Part shown: piece by piece, positions 17,753 to 25,898 of the stretch
How positions within the stretch are numbered: the first letter of the stretch is position 1
Layout: each line of letters begins with the position of its first letter
Source: a virus
Virus record (IMG/VR): IMGVR_UViG_3300009149_000020
Span: 1 to 64,000 of that record
Length of the DNA stretch: 64,000 nt
Strand: one strand, 5' to 3'
Position numbers and translations under genes: made by a program
The notes under the pieces: generated by a model
The model's input: the letters and a program-made list of their open reading frames with translations, nothing else
What the model was told of the DNA's origin: nothing
The model's database searches: none

Positions 17753-17926
17753 ATGACAACTTGCAAAAAATGTGGAACAAGATGTCTAGGAAATGAACAA
17801 CCGGAGGACTGCAATAATTGCAATGAAGTAATTTCAAGTCTTATTAGTTACGTTGCAAGTCATCCAGTGCCAGAACACGATGAGTGGGACTTTATACCAA
17901 CAAGGACAGGTTACCGAGTAAAATAG
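17753..17926 (+). CDS. Small zinc-ribbon-like protein (57 aa)
   Basis: 57 residues, starting two bases after the previous stop. The Cys pattern CKKCGTRC...CNNC near the N-terminus can bind one zinc ion, as in short treble-clef or ribbon proteins. A helical linker and a polar tail follow. It is the last gene before the terminator at 17932. Role unknown. Confidence 0.7.
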   Translation: MTTCKKCGTRCLGNEQPEDCNNCNEVISSLISYVASHPVPEHDEWDFIPTRTGYRVK

Positions 17927-17931
17927 TGAAG

Positions 17932-17969
17932 AAAGGCGGCTTAGCTTTTAACAGACTAAGCCGCCTTTT
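17932..17969 (+). terminator. Intrinsic terminator
   Basis: The thirteen-base perfectly complementary arms AAAGGCGGCTTAG and CTAAGCCGCCTTT enclose an 11-base loop; a TTTT run completes it. It is the strongest hairpin in the window and follows the stop at 17926 by 5 bp. It closes the first YY/W block. Confidence 0.93.
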
Positions 17970-17999
17970 CAAAAAGAGGTTTTTAGTTAGGAGGATATT

Positions 18000-18440
18000 A
18001 TGAGAAAGAGTGATATTGAAACTTTAATAAGAAGGCAGAAGAAAGACATAACAAAGGAAGAAGTTAGTTTAGTAGCTGAGATGCTCTATGTGATAATGGA
18101 TGAGTATACGTTAGGGTTCAATGCAGATGTCCCCAATGAAGAAGCTATTGCAGCTTTTAAGGACAATGTTAGACTATCCGGTAAGAAGAAGATAGCTGAA
18201 GACTGTCTTAAAGAAATAGAGATTCAGGCTAAAAATGTTTTACAAGACTTTTGTAAAGGTCTTCAGAGGTTAGCTTTTGGAGGACAGAAAAATGAAAAAG
18301 AAGAAAAAACGAAAACCAAATGTCCTAAAGGTAATGCGAAAAAAGGCACGGGAAGAACTACCAGTTCCTCCAGAAAAAGTAATAGAGGACAAAACAAAGT
18401 ACTCCCGAAGAAAAAAGCATCAAAAAAGACTGGAGGATGA
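18000..18440 (+). CDS. Hypothetical protein with a basic tail
   Basis: 146 residues behind TTAGGAGGATATT, the first gene after the terminator. Residues 1-95 are helical and mixed in charge ('DIETLIRRQKKDITKEEVS'). Residues ~97-146 are Lys/Arg/Ser-rich ('KKGTGRTTSSSRKSNRGQNK'), a composition expected for a disordered nucleic-acid-binding tail. However, that tail is read from the same DNA as the 53-codon ORF at 18292, so part of its composition may come from the other frame. Confidence 0.72.
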   Translation: MRKSDIETLIRRQKKDITKEEVSLVAEMLYVIMDEYTLGFNADVPNEEAIAAFKDNVRLSGKKKIAEDCLKEIEIQAKNVLQDFCKGLQRLAFGGQKNEKEEKTKTKCPKGNAKKGTGRTTSSSRKSNRGQNKVLPKKKASKKTGG

Positions 18441-18453
18441 TCCTGATGGCTAA
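18292..18453 (+). CDS. Overlapping small basic protein (53 aa)
   Basis: A 53-codon ORF in the frame one base over from 18000-18440, starting at ATG 18292 with GGAGGA eight bases upstream. It reads MKKKKKRKPNVLKVMRKKAR, then 'EELPVPPEKVIEDKTKYSRR' and ends KKHQKRLEDDPDG. This is a plausible compact basic phage protein, and it has its own ribosome site. Its stop overlaps the next gene's start region. Either this, the long C-terminal tail of the host frame, or both are real. Confidence 0.55.
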   Translation: MKKKKKRKPNVLKVMRKKAREELPVPPEKVIEDKTKYSRRKKHQKRLEDDPDG

Positions 18454-19111
18454 CTTTAGGGCACGCCCCAAACGAGTTATTGAAGACTTTATAGTTACCA
18501 TGGAGAAAGAAATCACTATCCCTCCATCACCTATTTTAGTGGAGTGGTCAAGTTTAGCAACAAGAAAAGAAGGACTCGCGATAATGAACGGTGCTGCAAT
18601 GCTTAGCCCGGAAACGTCATCCTTTCTCTTAGCTTATACACAAAACTTTACTCGTCTTATGCAGCGTCATGAGTATATAGATACTACCTGGGAATGTAAA
18701 GTTACGAATATGGATCCTGCCTACATTAAAGAACTTGTTATAGCACAGTGTCGCTTTATGCATATTATAGCAATATATTTGCCTTTTACTACCAAAACTA
18801 TGTTAGTATTTAAAGGTATATTGCCTTCGTACATTTGCAATATGTCTTCAGTTGATATATACCCTAAAACAATATACAGGTTTATGGCTGACGTGCTGTT
18901 GTATAGTTTAGCTAGTTACGTGAAAGGACGTTTGTTTACTGTAGACTATACTAAATTAGGTGAAGAGTTATACACTAAAGATAACAAAGATTTTTATAAG
19001 GACGTAGCACACTCTCTTTACAAGTTTGTGCAAAATATGTTTACTCTGCTAGATATAAATGATAAAGAACTCTTGCATGACATCCATTGTAAATTTCAAA
19101 GGAGGGATTGA
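18446..19111 (+). CDS. Hypothetical protein
   Basis: 221 residues from ATG 18446, nine bases after GGAGG; the ATG at 18437 touches that site and is unlikely. It is helical, with several Met and Tyr residues ('AQCRFMHIIAIYLPF', 'YRFMADVLLYSLASYV'), and lacks a strong membrane span. Its stop TGA shares a base with the next ATG. No domain recognised. Confidence 0.82.
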   Translation: MANFRARPKRVIEDFIVTMEKEITIPPSPILVEWSSLATRKEGLAIMNGAAMLSPETSSFLLAYTQNFTRLMQRHEYIDTTWECKVTNMDPAYIKELVIAQCRFMHIIAIYLPFTTKTMLVFKGILPSYICNMSSVDIYPKTIYRFMADVLLYSLASYVKGRLFTVDYTKLGEELYTKDNKDFYKDVAHSLYKFVQNMFTLLDINDKELLHDIHCKFQRRD

Positions 19112-20154
19112 TGATTAAACTTAGTAATGGTAAAACGATAAAAATCGGAAGATTTAAAGAAGGTAAACATAACTCAATTATAGATGTCAAAGATGTACAA
19201 GTTGGCATGCACACAAACAATGAAAAAGGTAACATTAGTGGCATTACGATAATTGATTCTAAGGAAGATATGTGGTATAGTGCAGGCTGTGCTGTAATTA
19301 ATGGTATTGGAGAAATGACAGGTTTACATGAGCTGAAAGAAACAGGTTCCCTTTCTTCTCCTATTGTTCTTACTAATACTTTATCTGTAGGCATAGTATA
19401 TAATGAAATGTTTGATAATCTTTTAAGACAGGAAGACAGTATTGATGACTTTATTGACTCTAATGGATTGCCTATGCCTGTTGTAGCAGAAACCGATAAT
19501 TCTTATTTATCTTTAACTAAAGCTACTCCAGAGGATGTTCAAGCAGCTCTTGATAACTTAAGTGATAAACCTTTCCAGCAAGGCAGTGTAGGTTCTGGTA
19601 TTGGCATGATGTCTTTTGACTTTTCAGCAGGAATTGGTACATCTTCTAGAGTCCACAACAACTATGGAGCCCTAGGTGTACTTGTCCAAGCTAACTTTGG
19701 GCTTAGGCACAATCTTACTGTAGGAGGGAAAGTGCTTGGGCCGTTCTTAGGTAAAAAACCTAATAAAAGAAAGTCAGGTGGATCTATAATTGTTATTATT
19801 GCTGTCGAGCAATTTCTGCAGTCTTCTACCCTTAGTAGGATAGCTTCCAGGGCTGCTATGGGTATAGGAAGAGTTGGAGGATTTGCATCTACAGACAGTG
19901 GTGAGTTTTCTCTTGCTTTTACAACAAGCCAGGATGACAGATTTGGAAGAGATTGGGATGATGATGCACTTAATTGGTACTTTGAAGCAACAGTAGAATG
20001 TGTAGAGGAAGCTATACTACAATCAATGTTTAATGCTTCTGAGATTAAAGGGCGCAAGAAAAGGAAAGCACCGAAACTTAGTCATACAAAAGTGTCGTCT
20101 TTACTTGCACCCAACGTTAAGTATATTTATAGAGATACTAATGAATGTGATTGA
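19111..20154 (+). CDS. P1/DmpA (S58) family aminopeptidase-like protein
   Basis: 347 residues. Family marks appear in the right order: 'VKDVQVGMHT' (residues 26-35), 'GIGEMTGLHELKETG', 'SPIVLTNTLSVG' (83-94), 'GSVGSGIGMMSFDFSAGIGTSSRV' region (158-181), 'GVLVQANFG' (189-197), 'SGGSIIVIIAVE' (222-233) and 'RIASRAAMGIGRVG' (243-256). In DmpA/BapA the enzyme cuts itself before the Ser of Gly-Ser to expose an N-terminal nucleophile; here that would be Gly224/Ser225. It should therefore be an autoprocessing N-terminal-nucleophile peptidase acting on small N-terminal amino acids. Length is normal for the family. ATG 19111 fits the GGAGG spacing better than TTG 19108. Confidence 0.9.
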   Translation: MIKLSNGKTIKIGRFKEGKHNSIIDVKDVQVGMHTNNEKGNISGITIIDSKEDMWYSAGCAVINGIGEMTGLHELKETGSLSSPIVLTNTLSVGIVYNEMFDNLLRQEDSIDDFIDSNGLPMPVVAETDNSYLSLTKATPEDVQAALDNLSDKPFQQGSVGSGIGMMSFDFSAGIGTSSRVHNNYGALGVLVQANFGLRHNLTVGGKVLGPFLGKKPNKRKSGGSIIVIIAVEQFLQSSTLSRIASRAAMGIGRVGGFASTDSGEFSLAFTTSQDDRFGRDWDDDALNWYFEATVECVEEAILQSMFNASEIKGRKKRKAPKLSHTKVSSLLAPNVKYIYRDTNECD

Positions 20155-20368
20155 ACTATTCTTTTGGGAACTGTTTGTATGGTTGCCTTATCCTACAGGT
20201 GAGTATGTTCTTATGAAGTACTACAAAGTTGAAGAAGTTTGTGTTAATTTTACTAATAGGAGGAAGCATGAAAAAAGATCTCGCAAGGGAAATAGCGAAA
20301 CTTGTTGTAGCAGCAAAACCAGATACCCCTCCAAAGGTGAAGCACAAACCCAGTTTAGCGAATATTAA
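20141..20368 (+). CDS. Possible small protein overlapping the next gene
   Basis: A 75-codon ORF starting at ATG 20141 (MNVIELFFWELFVWLPYPTG) in a frame different from both neighbours. It fills the 113 bp gap before 20268 and then runs through the first 101 bp of the next gene. The gap part looks protein-like, but there is no good ribosome site, and the C-terminal half (RRKHEKRSRKGNSETCCSS) looks like a shadow reading. Weak call. Confidence 0.25.
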   Translation: MNVIELFFWELFVWLPYPTGEYVLMKYYKVEEVCVNFTNRRKHEKRSRKGNSETCCSSKTRYPSKGEAQTQFSEY

Positions 20369-21254
20369 TCTAGAGATAGTACATGGTCAGTTACAAAATG
20401 AGATAGTAATACACCTTGCTTTACAAGGAAAGTCAAGCCATGTTAAACAAATGATTAGGCAAAACCTTAATCTTGTTAAAGCAACGTCTACTTTCCTATC
20501 GTATGGCACAGATAGTGCTAAGGTTGTTGTAAGTACAGATTATGTTTCTCATTTTGAATGGCATAGCCCTGTAAAGCGAGGACCCTTAACTCTTTTTATA
20601 GCAGCGGTCGTAATAAACGATTTAGAGCTTACTGAATACATTTTAAAGAAGTTAAGACGCTGCGGGACTTCTTTTGGCTTTCAAACGGAACTGTCTATAG
20701 CACTCGCAGTTTCTGCAAGCGAAGGTTTTCATGACATATGTCTTTTTTTACTTAAGTATATGGAAGAGTGCACGAATTTTAGCCCTAAGCAAAAACCTTT
20801 GCAATACTCAAACGGGATTACTATCCTTACAGCTGCTTCAATGACTGTAGGATCAAAGAAAAATACAGTTTTGATTAAACCTCTCCTTGAAGCTGGAGCA
20901 GATATAAATCAGATTTTACATGGAGCATTAGTGGAAGCAAAAAAGGAGCTTAATCACCGTAATAACAAAGAGAAGAATGTATCCTATAGAGATTTTATTA
21001 AGCAACTTTTTGAGTATGAAGGAAGCAGCATTGCTATAGCGAGACAGCAGGTTCTCACTAATGAGGACGTTATGAATGTTATGCAAAGATGCAAATTTTC
21101 TACTGCTCAGCTAGGTATAATGCTTTTTAAAATTAAGGATAAAAGAACCAGGTATTTTTTTGAGCAGCTACTTTTAGCAAGAAAAAAGGAGGAAAAGGCT
21201 AAAGGTAAAGCTGAAAAAAGAGAGTATACAAATAATCATGTTATAAGGAGATAG
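20268..21254 (+). CDS. Ankyrin-like repeat protein
   Basis: 328 residues from ATG 20268 behind AATAGGAGGAAGC; an ATG 39 bases upstream would include this site. The one clear ankyrin unit is 'IKPLLEAGADINQILHGAL' near residue 210; earlier parts ('LTLFIAAVVINDLELTEYILKKL', 'HDICLFLLKYME') are degenerate repeats. The tail 'STAQLGIMLFKIKDKRTRYFFEQLLLARKK' resembles the C-terminal segment of the YY/W proteins. It ends in a Lys-rich stretch. Protein binding is likely; the target is unknown. Confidence 0.82.
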   Translation: MKKDLAREIAKLVVAAKPDTPPKVKHKPSLANINLEIVHGQLQNEIVIHLALQGKSSHVKQMIRQNLNLVKATSTFLSYGTDSAKVVVSTDYVSHFEWHSPVKRGPLTLFIAAVVINDLELTEYILKKLRRCGTSFGFQTELSIALAVSASEGFHDICLFLLKYMEECTNFSPKQKPLQYSNGITILTAASMTVGSKKNTVLIKPLLEAGADINQILHGALVEAKKELNHRNNKEKNVSYRDFIKQLFEYEGSSIAIARQQVLTNEDVMNVMQRCKFSTAQLGIMLFKIKDKRTRYFFEQLLLARKKEEKAKGKAEKREYTNNHVIRR

Positions 21255-21255
21255 T

Positions 21256-22758
21256 ATGCCGTTAATAAATAATAAACATTTTGTTACTGTTAAAGAAGCT
21301 ACTGCACTAGGGAAGTGGAAAAGCAGTTATTCTATTTATAGACTTATTAGATTAGGCAAAGTTGATAGTATACGTATTGAGTCTAAGTTATTTATAGAAA
21401 AGGACTCTCTTTTAGATTATCTGGATACGGGGATTGCTTTTGTTTATAAAGGCTTTGATAAAAGTGGTGAAAGAACTTCAGTTTTATCAGAAAAGGCACT
21501 TGCAACTATTGAAGCTAAAAGCAAACAGCAAAAAGAACGGGTTAACAAAGTCAAAAAGAATATGGCACTTTCAGGTTATGTCATGAGTAGTGACCTTAGA
21601 GAGAAATACAAGATAAGTAAATCACGTTTTAGTAGATTAATCAAGTTATATAATATAAAGGCAATGTGTTCTTCTTTAGGCAGTAGATTTCCTTTTTATA
21701 AACAAGAGGATATAAGAAACATGGTAGAAACAGAAGAACACCTTAAAGGAGACACTATGCAAACTGTAGATGCTTTTGTAGAAGAAACTTGTCTCCCTGA
21801 AGAGGATACTGTTGCTAAAAATATAGTAAAGTTTGACGGCAGTAATACTGAATGGGTGCCTTTAAGCACTGTTGCAAAAAAACTAAAGTTGACAAACGGT
21901 CAGATTAGTCGAGTAGCAAAAAAGAAGTTACACCTAGACTTAACTAGAAAATATCCTGAAGGTGACACAGATGTAAGACAAAAAGCGAAAAAAGTAAAAC
22001 ATGTACGTAATAAAGACATAGGAAAGTTGCTTGACTACTTTAAGGAAGACTCGACAGCTGAAGGAAGAGCAGCTATAGAAGAGTTAGTAGTAGTAAGAGA
22101 AAAAGGTTATGTAACTGTAAGTGAAGCCTCCACACTTACAGGTTGTCCTAAAACAAAAATCTATGATATGAAAAATAGAAAAGTTATAGATGCAATATCG
22201 ACTGCTATTGGATGGTTTGTGCATTTGGAAGAAGTACAACAGCAGTTTGATGCAGCGAATAAAGTTGAAGTACCTATTGTAAATGAAGAGACTATACCTA
22301 AGGAGGTTACAGTTGAAAATCATGAAATTGAAGAGGACTCTAGACAAGTTCAGGAACCTCCTAAAACTCAAAGAAAATCTTTTGAGCAACTCAAGCAGGA
22401 CCTCCCCCTTGCCGCCTCTTCTAGTAACACCTCCAAAACAGAAGGAACATTAAAAGTACAGTTACTTGGATCACTTGTTACTATTAAGAAAGGCTATTAT
22501 GATGATCCAGCTGATTGCCACAAAGGTATATCTGATGTAGGTAAAAAAGAAATTAAAATAAATTGTAAAGACAAAACCATTATGTTTGACGTTGCTCTTG
22601 CGGAACTTACTAGGCAATTTTGCTGGTTGTCGGGTTATAGAAGCCATCAGATGTTGAAAAGAAATGATATTTGTCATTTAACTTCTGCATTTGTTACAGC
22701 TTTATTGAGAGAGAATGGTGATGATATCCTCTCAACGCTTAGAGCGTGGTGTAGTTAA
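21256..22758 (+). CDS. Multi-HTH DNA-binding protein
   Basis: 500 residues. Four segments read like MerR/excisionase-type winged HTH units: ~8-50 ('VTVKEATALGKW..YSIYRLIRLGK'), ~109-155 ('VMSSDLREKYKISKSRFSRLI'), ~198-235 ('VPLSTVAKKLKLTNGQISRVAKK') and ~278-325 ('VTVSEASTLTGCPKTKIYDMKNR'). Units 1 and 4 share 'VTV.EA..L'. A low-complexity linker rich in Glu, Pro and Thr follows, then a distinct C-terminal domain (~405-500). It probably binds an array of sites on phage DNA as a regulator or a DNA-organising factor. The ribosome site is ATAAGGAGATAGT. It is the last gene before the terminator at 22791. Confidence 0.75.
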   Translation: MPLINNKHFVTVKEATALGKWKSSYSIYRLIRLGKVDSIRIESKLFIEKDSLLDYLDTGIAFVYKGFDKSGERTSVLSEKALATIEAKSKQQKERVNKVKKNMALSGYVMSSDLREKYKISKSRFSRLIKLYNIKAMCSSLGSRFPFYKQEDIRNMVETEEHLKGDTMQTVDAFVEETCLPEEDTVAKNIVKFDGSNTEWVPLSTVAKKLKLTNGQISRVAKKKLHLDLTRKYPEGDTDVRQKAKKVKHVRNKDIGKLLDYFKEDSTAEGRAAIEELVVVREKGYVTVSEASTLTGCPKTKIYDMKNRKVIDAISTAIGWFVHLEEVQQQFDAANKVEVPIVNEETIPKEVTVENHEIEEDSRQVQEPPKTQRKSFEQLKQDLPLAASSSNTSKTEGTLKVQLLGSLVTIKKGYYDDPADCHKGISDVGKKEIKINCKDKTIMFDVALAELTRQFCWLSGYRSHQMLKRNDICHLTSAFVTALLRENGDDILSTLRAWCS

Positions 22759-22790
22759 CACTAAGTTTTTATTTGCTACGTTTTTGTGTG

Positions 22791-22834
22791 AACCTTGTGG
22801 AAAGACTAAGAAATCTTCACAAGGTTTATTTTTT
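22791..22834 (+). terminator. Intrinsic terminator
   Basis: The nine-base arms AACCTTGTG and CACAAGGTT pair perfectly. The inner part can pair further (AAGA with TCTT), and TTATTTTTT follows. It lies 32 bp after the stop at 22758 and just before the ribosome site of the next gene. Confidence 0.88.
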
Positions 22835-22852
22835 ATTATTGGAGGTGTTCAA

Positions 22853-23101
22853 GTGGAACATAATGTAAAAGATGATGTATGTGACCAGCTTTGTGAACAG
22901 GTGGTAGAACTACTTAGCTTGAGCACTAAAGTAATCGAACTACATCAAAGGTATGATACTTCAAGAGAATTGCGTGATGACCAATCTCGCAAGTTACACA
23001 AGGACCTAAGCGGTTATATTGGACTATTTATTTGTATAGTTTCAGTAACCGCAATATATATAGCCTCTCTTGTATGGAGAGTGAGGAGGTATAATGGATA
23101 G
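22853..23101 (+). CDS. Small single-span membrane protein
   Basis: 82 residues from GTG 22853, seven bases after GGAGG; a longer in-frame ORF would run through the terminator and is rejected. The N-terminal ~50 residues form a hydrophilic helix ('CEQVVELLSLSTKVIELHQRY'). A single membrane span follows ('YIGLFICIVSVTAIYIASLVW') and a short basic end (RVRRYNG) places the C-terminus in the cytoplasm. Role unknown; a spanin, holin or exclusion role is possible but unsupported. Confidence 0.75.
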   Translation: MEHNVKDDVCDQLCEQVVELLSLSTKVIELHQRYDTSRELRDDQSRKLHKDLSGYIGLFICIVSVTAIYIASLVWRVRRYNG

Positions 23102-23345
23102 AAAACTGTTATGGTTTTATCATATTTCATCTCGAAAAAATTGGGGAAGGCTTGAATTAAAACAGGGAAATCTTATTATGTTTTATATTGAAAGAGTACC
23201 ATCAAACGACAACAAACACTTCAGATTAGTACATGAGCTAGATTGTCTTAAAAGAGGAGAAGTTTTCCATAAAACTGTTGAAGAGGCTAAAGAAGAAGCA
23301 CAAAGAATTTGTGACGTTTTTATAACAGAAATGAAGGAGGAATAA
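23094..23345 (+). CDS. Small hypothetical protein
   Basis: 83 residues; starts within the end of the membrane protein gene (8 bp overlap) behind GAGGAGGTATA. Beta-rich first half ('RKLLWFYHISSRKNWGRLEL'), then a helix 'KTVEEAKEEAQRICDVFI'. No domain recognised. Confidence 0.78.
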   Translation: MDRKLLWFYHISSRKNWGRLELKQGNLIMFYIERVPSNDNKHFRLVHELDCLKRGEVFHKTVEEAKEEAQRICDVFITEMKEE

Positions 23346-24287
23346 ATGAAAAGACTACTTAGGATTCCTTCAGCTAAGGCAGTACATGAAACAGATAGGT
23401 TACAGTTTTATAGAGAAACTAACTGGTCAGGTTTATCGTGGCTTTCAGATACTTCTGAAATAGTACTAAAAGAAGGCATAGAATCAGTTAAATTTAAAAA
23501 AGCACCTAACAGAAAAGGAGTAGAGATAACTACTCATGTAGTAGACATGTTATTTAAGGATGATTATTCTTACTATGGTGACGCAACTATTTATAGTAAT
23601 TTATTAGTACCTTTAATAAATAACCCCTCTGCTACATATGATGTAATAGGGCAGCCTTTTCTTGAAAATGTTGCTTCTAGGATGTCTTTAGCAAGTCTTC
23701 AAGCTATAGCTACTCTTACCTTTACAAGAAAAGCTGAACTAGAGGCATTCTTTGGACAAGCAGTGAAGGATAGAGAGTATGAGAGAGAAGTTAACAAATG
23801 TATCTGTTTAAGAACGGACCCTGAGTTATATGCTAAGCTTGTTGAAATGGGAGTATTTTTTGAGATTAACCTGGCGATAATAAAACACCATTATACAAGT
23901 AGAGAGTATGTAGTAGTTGCAGCTGAATTACTCAAAGCATTGGTTCCAGAGAAGTATGCAGAATTTTCTAAAATAATATTTAGTGAAATAGTAAAAACTG
24001 TAGACGAAGAATGTATAGAAAGGCTACAACAGCCGCCTTCTCCTTGGAGGTATAAAGAGGATATTCGAGCTGATTCCAAAGCTACAAAGGAAGGATGGAT
24101 GGCTGTTAATAAACACGGCGAGGTCAGTAGTCTGGCTAGTGAGGGACTTAAGAATGTGAGAAGTGCTGTTCGAAGTACAGATGAAGTTTTGCCTAATTGT
24201 TATGGAGAAGCTTTTTCTCCTAAAAACAAGCAATGTAAACAGTGTGTAATGAGGAATGATTGTCGTACTAAATTTTTGGAGTTTTAA
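23346..24287 (+). CDS. YY/W-core protein with Cys-rich C-terminal tail
   Basis: 313 residues. One YY/W-like unit ('RLQFYRETNWSGLSWLSD') and core ('EIVLKEGIE') open the protein, followed by the family tail 'MSLASLQAIATLTFTRKAELEAFFG' near residue 130. A second helical domain follows. The last 30 residues contain C-Y-G-x4-SPKNKQCKQC-x5-C-RTKFL. The same Cys pattern ends the SSB-like protein at 63052, so it is a portable, probably zinc-binding tail. This combination is unique in the window. Function unknown; a link to replication proteins is possible. Confidence 0.82.
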   Translation: MKRLLRIPSAKAVHETDRLQFYRETNWSGLSWLSDTSEIVLKEGIESVKFKKAPNRKGVEITTHVVDMLFKDDYSYYGDATIYSNLLVPLINNPSATYDVIGQPFLENVASRMSLASLQAIATLTFTRKAELEAFFGQAVKDREYEREVNKCICLRTDPELYAKLVEMGVFFEINLAIIKHHYTSREYVVVAAELLKALVPEKYAEFSKIIFSEIVKTVDEECIERLQQPPSPWRYKEDIRADSKATKEGWMAVNKHGEVSSLASEGLKNVRSAVRSTDEVLPNCYGEAFSPKNKQCKQCVMRNDCRTKFLEF

Positions 24288-25009
24288 TGAAAAAAAAGCA
24301 AACAAACTCGACGAGCCTTTCACGAGCTAAGTTACAATTTATTGTTGATAGTTTTGTTATGAATCCTAAATTCATTCTTCAGTTTCTTTATCATTCTATC
24401 GACATTCAAGCACATGACAGTTTTGATTATGTTTATAGCAGAATAAAAACAGACCCTGAGTTGGAAACGTCGAAGGACTCAATAGACTGGGCGTTATGTA
24501 TTAAGATAGCCTGTGCTAGAAACGACGACAAGCTTATTAAAATTATGTTAACGCATGCAGAGAAATTACTCAATTCAGTTGATTTAAAAGCAGCACTTAA
24601 TCCTTGTTTAGCCTCTTGCGCTTGCAACAACAATCTTAAGATGTATAAGCTTTTAGTTAAAGCAGGCGCAGACATTTCTTACAACCCAGCCTGGTTATTT
24701 AGGACATTGACTGCAACAGACAATCTTGAGTTCATGAAATACTTAGTGGAGACGCTTAAGTATTCCTTATCGGAGGGAGGGAATGCACTAGGAATAGCTA
24801 TAGAGTCTGAAGCATACGAATGTGCAAAATACTTGTTTATTGAAAAGCACTCATACCTTCCTACACCTTTTCCTCATGATTTCTTAGACATAGTAGGAGA
24901 TGCAACTCTAAAGCATATGTTGTTTAAAAAGACATTGCCCGAACAATACAAAGAATTAATTGGCGAAAGATTTAGTGAGAACAAGAAACAGAGAGGAGGA
25001 GTAAAATGA
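24287..25009 (+). CDS. Ankyrin-like repeat protein
   Basis: 240 residues, ATG overlapping the previous TAA. One good ankyrin unit ('MYKLLVKAGADISYNPAWL') sits among degenerate helix pairs ('LIKIMLTHAEKLLNSVD', 'FMKYLVETLKYSLSEGGNALGIAIE'). The N-terminus is basic, and the C-terminus 'HMLFKKTLPEQYKELIGERF' is a possible version of the common tail. Protein-binding role presumed. Confidence 0.78.
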   Translation: MKKKQTNSTSLSRAKLQFIVDSFVMNPKFILQFLYHSIDIQAHDSFDYVYSRIKTDPELETSKDSIDWALCIKIACARNDDKLIKIMLTHAEKLLNSVDLKAALNPCLASCACNNNLKMYKLLVKAGADISYNPAWLFRTLTATDNLEFMKYLVETLKYSLSEGGNALGIAIESEAYECAKYLFIEKHSYLPTPFPHDFLDIVGDATLKHMLFKKTLPEQYKELIGERFSENKKQRGGVK

Positions 25010-25881
25010 GTCATTTCTTACTTTATGTTATCGGTGATAATCCAGGAGAGCAGTTAGAGCCATTTTATGAGTGTAGCGAAGATAACCGCTATAGGGAATT
25101 TGTGAGTACGGAGGAAGAATATAGAGAGGAGTGGGAGAAAGATAAGGATAAGTCTGTTGCGGATTATGCGTCATTTGAAGAATACATGGAAGGTATAGGT
25201 TACGATAAAGATGAAGCTACAGGACAGTATGGTTATTGGACTAATCCTAATGGTAAGTGGGATTGGTATTCAGTAGGAGGACGCTGGACAGGCTTTTTCA
25301 GATTAAAACCTGATTGTGATCCTGAAAACATTATGTTAGGACAAAGCGGCGCTTTCAGAAATACACCAGAACAGTCGGGCGAAGGTTTGCGCTCTGATCA
25401 AGCACGAAAAGAGGCAATAGACATTGAGGGTATGCGAGAGGAATGCAGAAAAGTGGCAATTGAGAAATATGATAAATTTGAGAAGATTGTTGAAGGTATT
25501 GACCCTCCTACAAAAACATGGGAGCAGACAATAGACGAATTTGGTGAAGATAACATTAACCAAGCACAAAAAGCATATAACCAACATCCGTGGATACTGG
25601 CTTTTCGTACTTCGGAAATGCGCAGTATTTGGGGAGATCCCGTTGAAAAGTTTTTTGTGTATAATGGAGGAAGAGCAGCTTATGTACAGCATGCAGTAAA
25701 TCAAGCATTTGCGCCTTTTGCTATTTTAAAAGATGGTCAATGGTATGAGAAAGGCAAAATGTGCTCGTTTGGTATGGTAGCCGATGAAAAAGAAGCGGAA
25801 GAGTGGGAAAGTCAAGTTAATACGTTAATTGATGGATTACCTGGTGATACTTTAATTACAGTTGTTGACTGTCACAGTTAA
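25006..25881 (+). CDS. Conserved phage protein of the 'MSHF' type
   Basis: 291 residues. It begins MSHFLLYVIGDNPGEQLEPF and contains 'PNGKWDWYSVGGRWTGFF' near residues 84-101. These two features are typical of a phage family of unknown function that occurs in many unrelated phages. The protein is acidic and rich in Trp and Tyr. The GGRW segment may be a ligand-binding site, but no activity is established to my knowledge. Overlaps the preceding gene by 4 bp. Confidence 0.82.
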   Translation: MSHFLLYVIGDNPGEQLEPFYECSEDNRYREFVSTEEEYREEWEKDKDKSVADYASFEEYMEGIGYDKDEATGQYGYWTNPNGKWDWYSVGGRWTGFFRLKPDCDPENIMLGQSGAFRNTPEQSGEGLRSDQARKEAIDIEGMREECRKVAIEKYDKFEKIVEGIDPPTKTWEQTIDEFGEDNINQAQKAYNQHPWILAFRTSEMRSIWGDPVEKFFVYNGGRAAYVQHAVNQAFAPFAILKDGQWYEKGKMCSFGMVADEKEAEEWESQVNTLIDGLPGDTLITVVDCHS

Positions 25882-25898
25882 GGAAAAAGGAAAGAACA

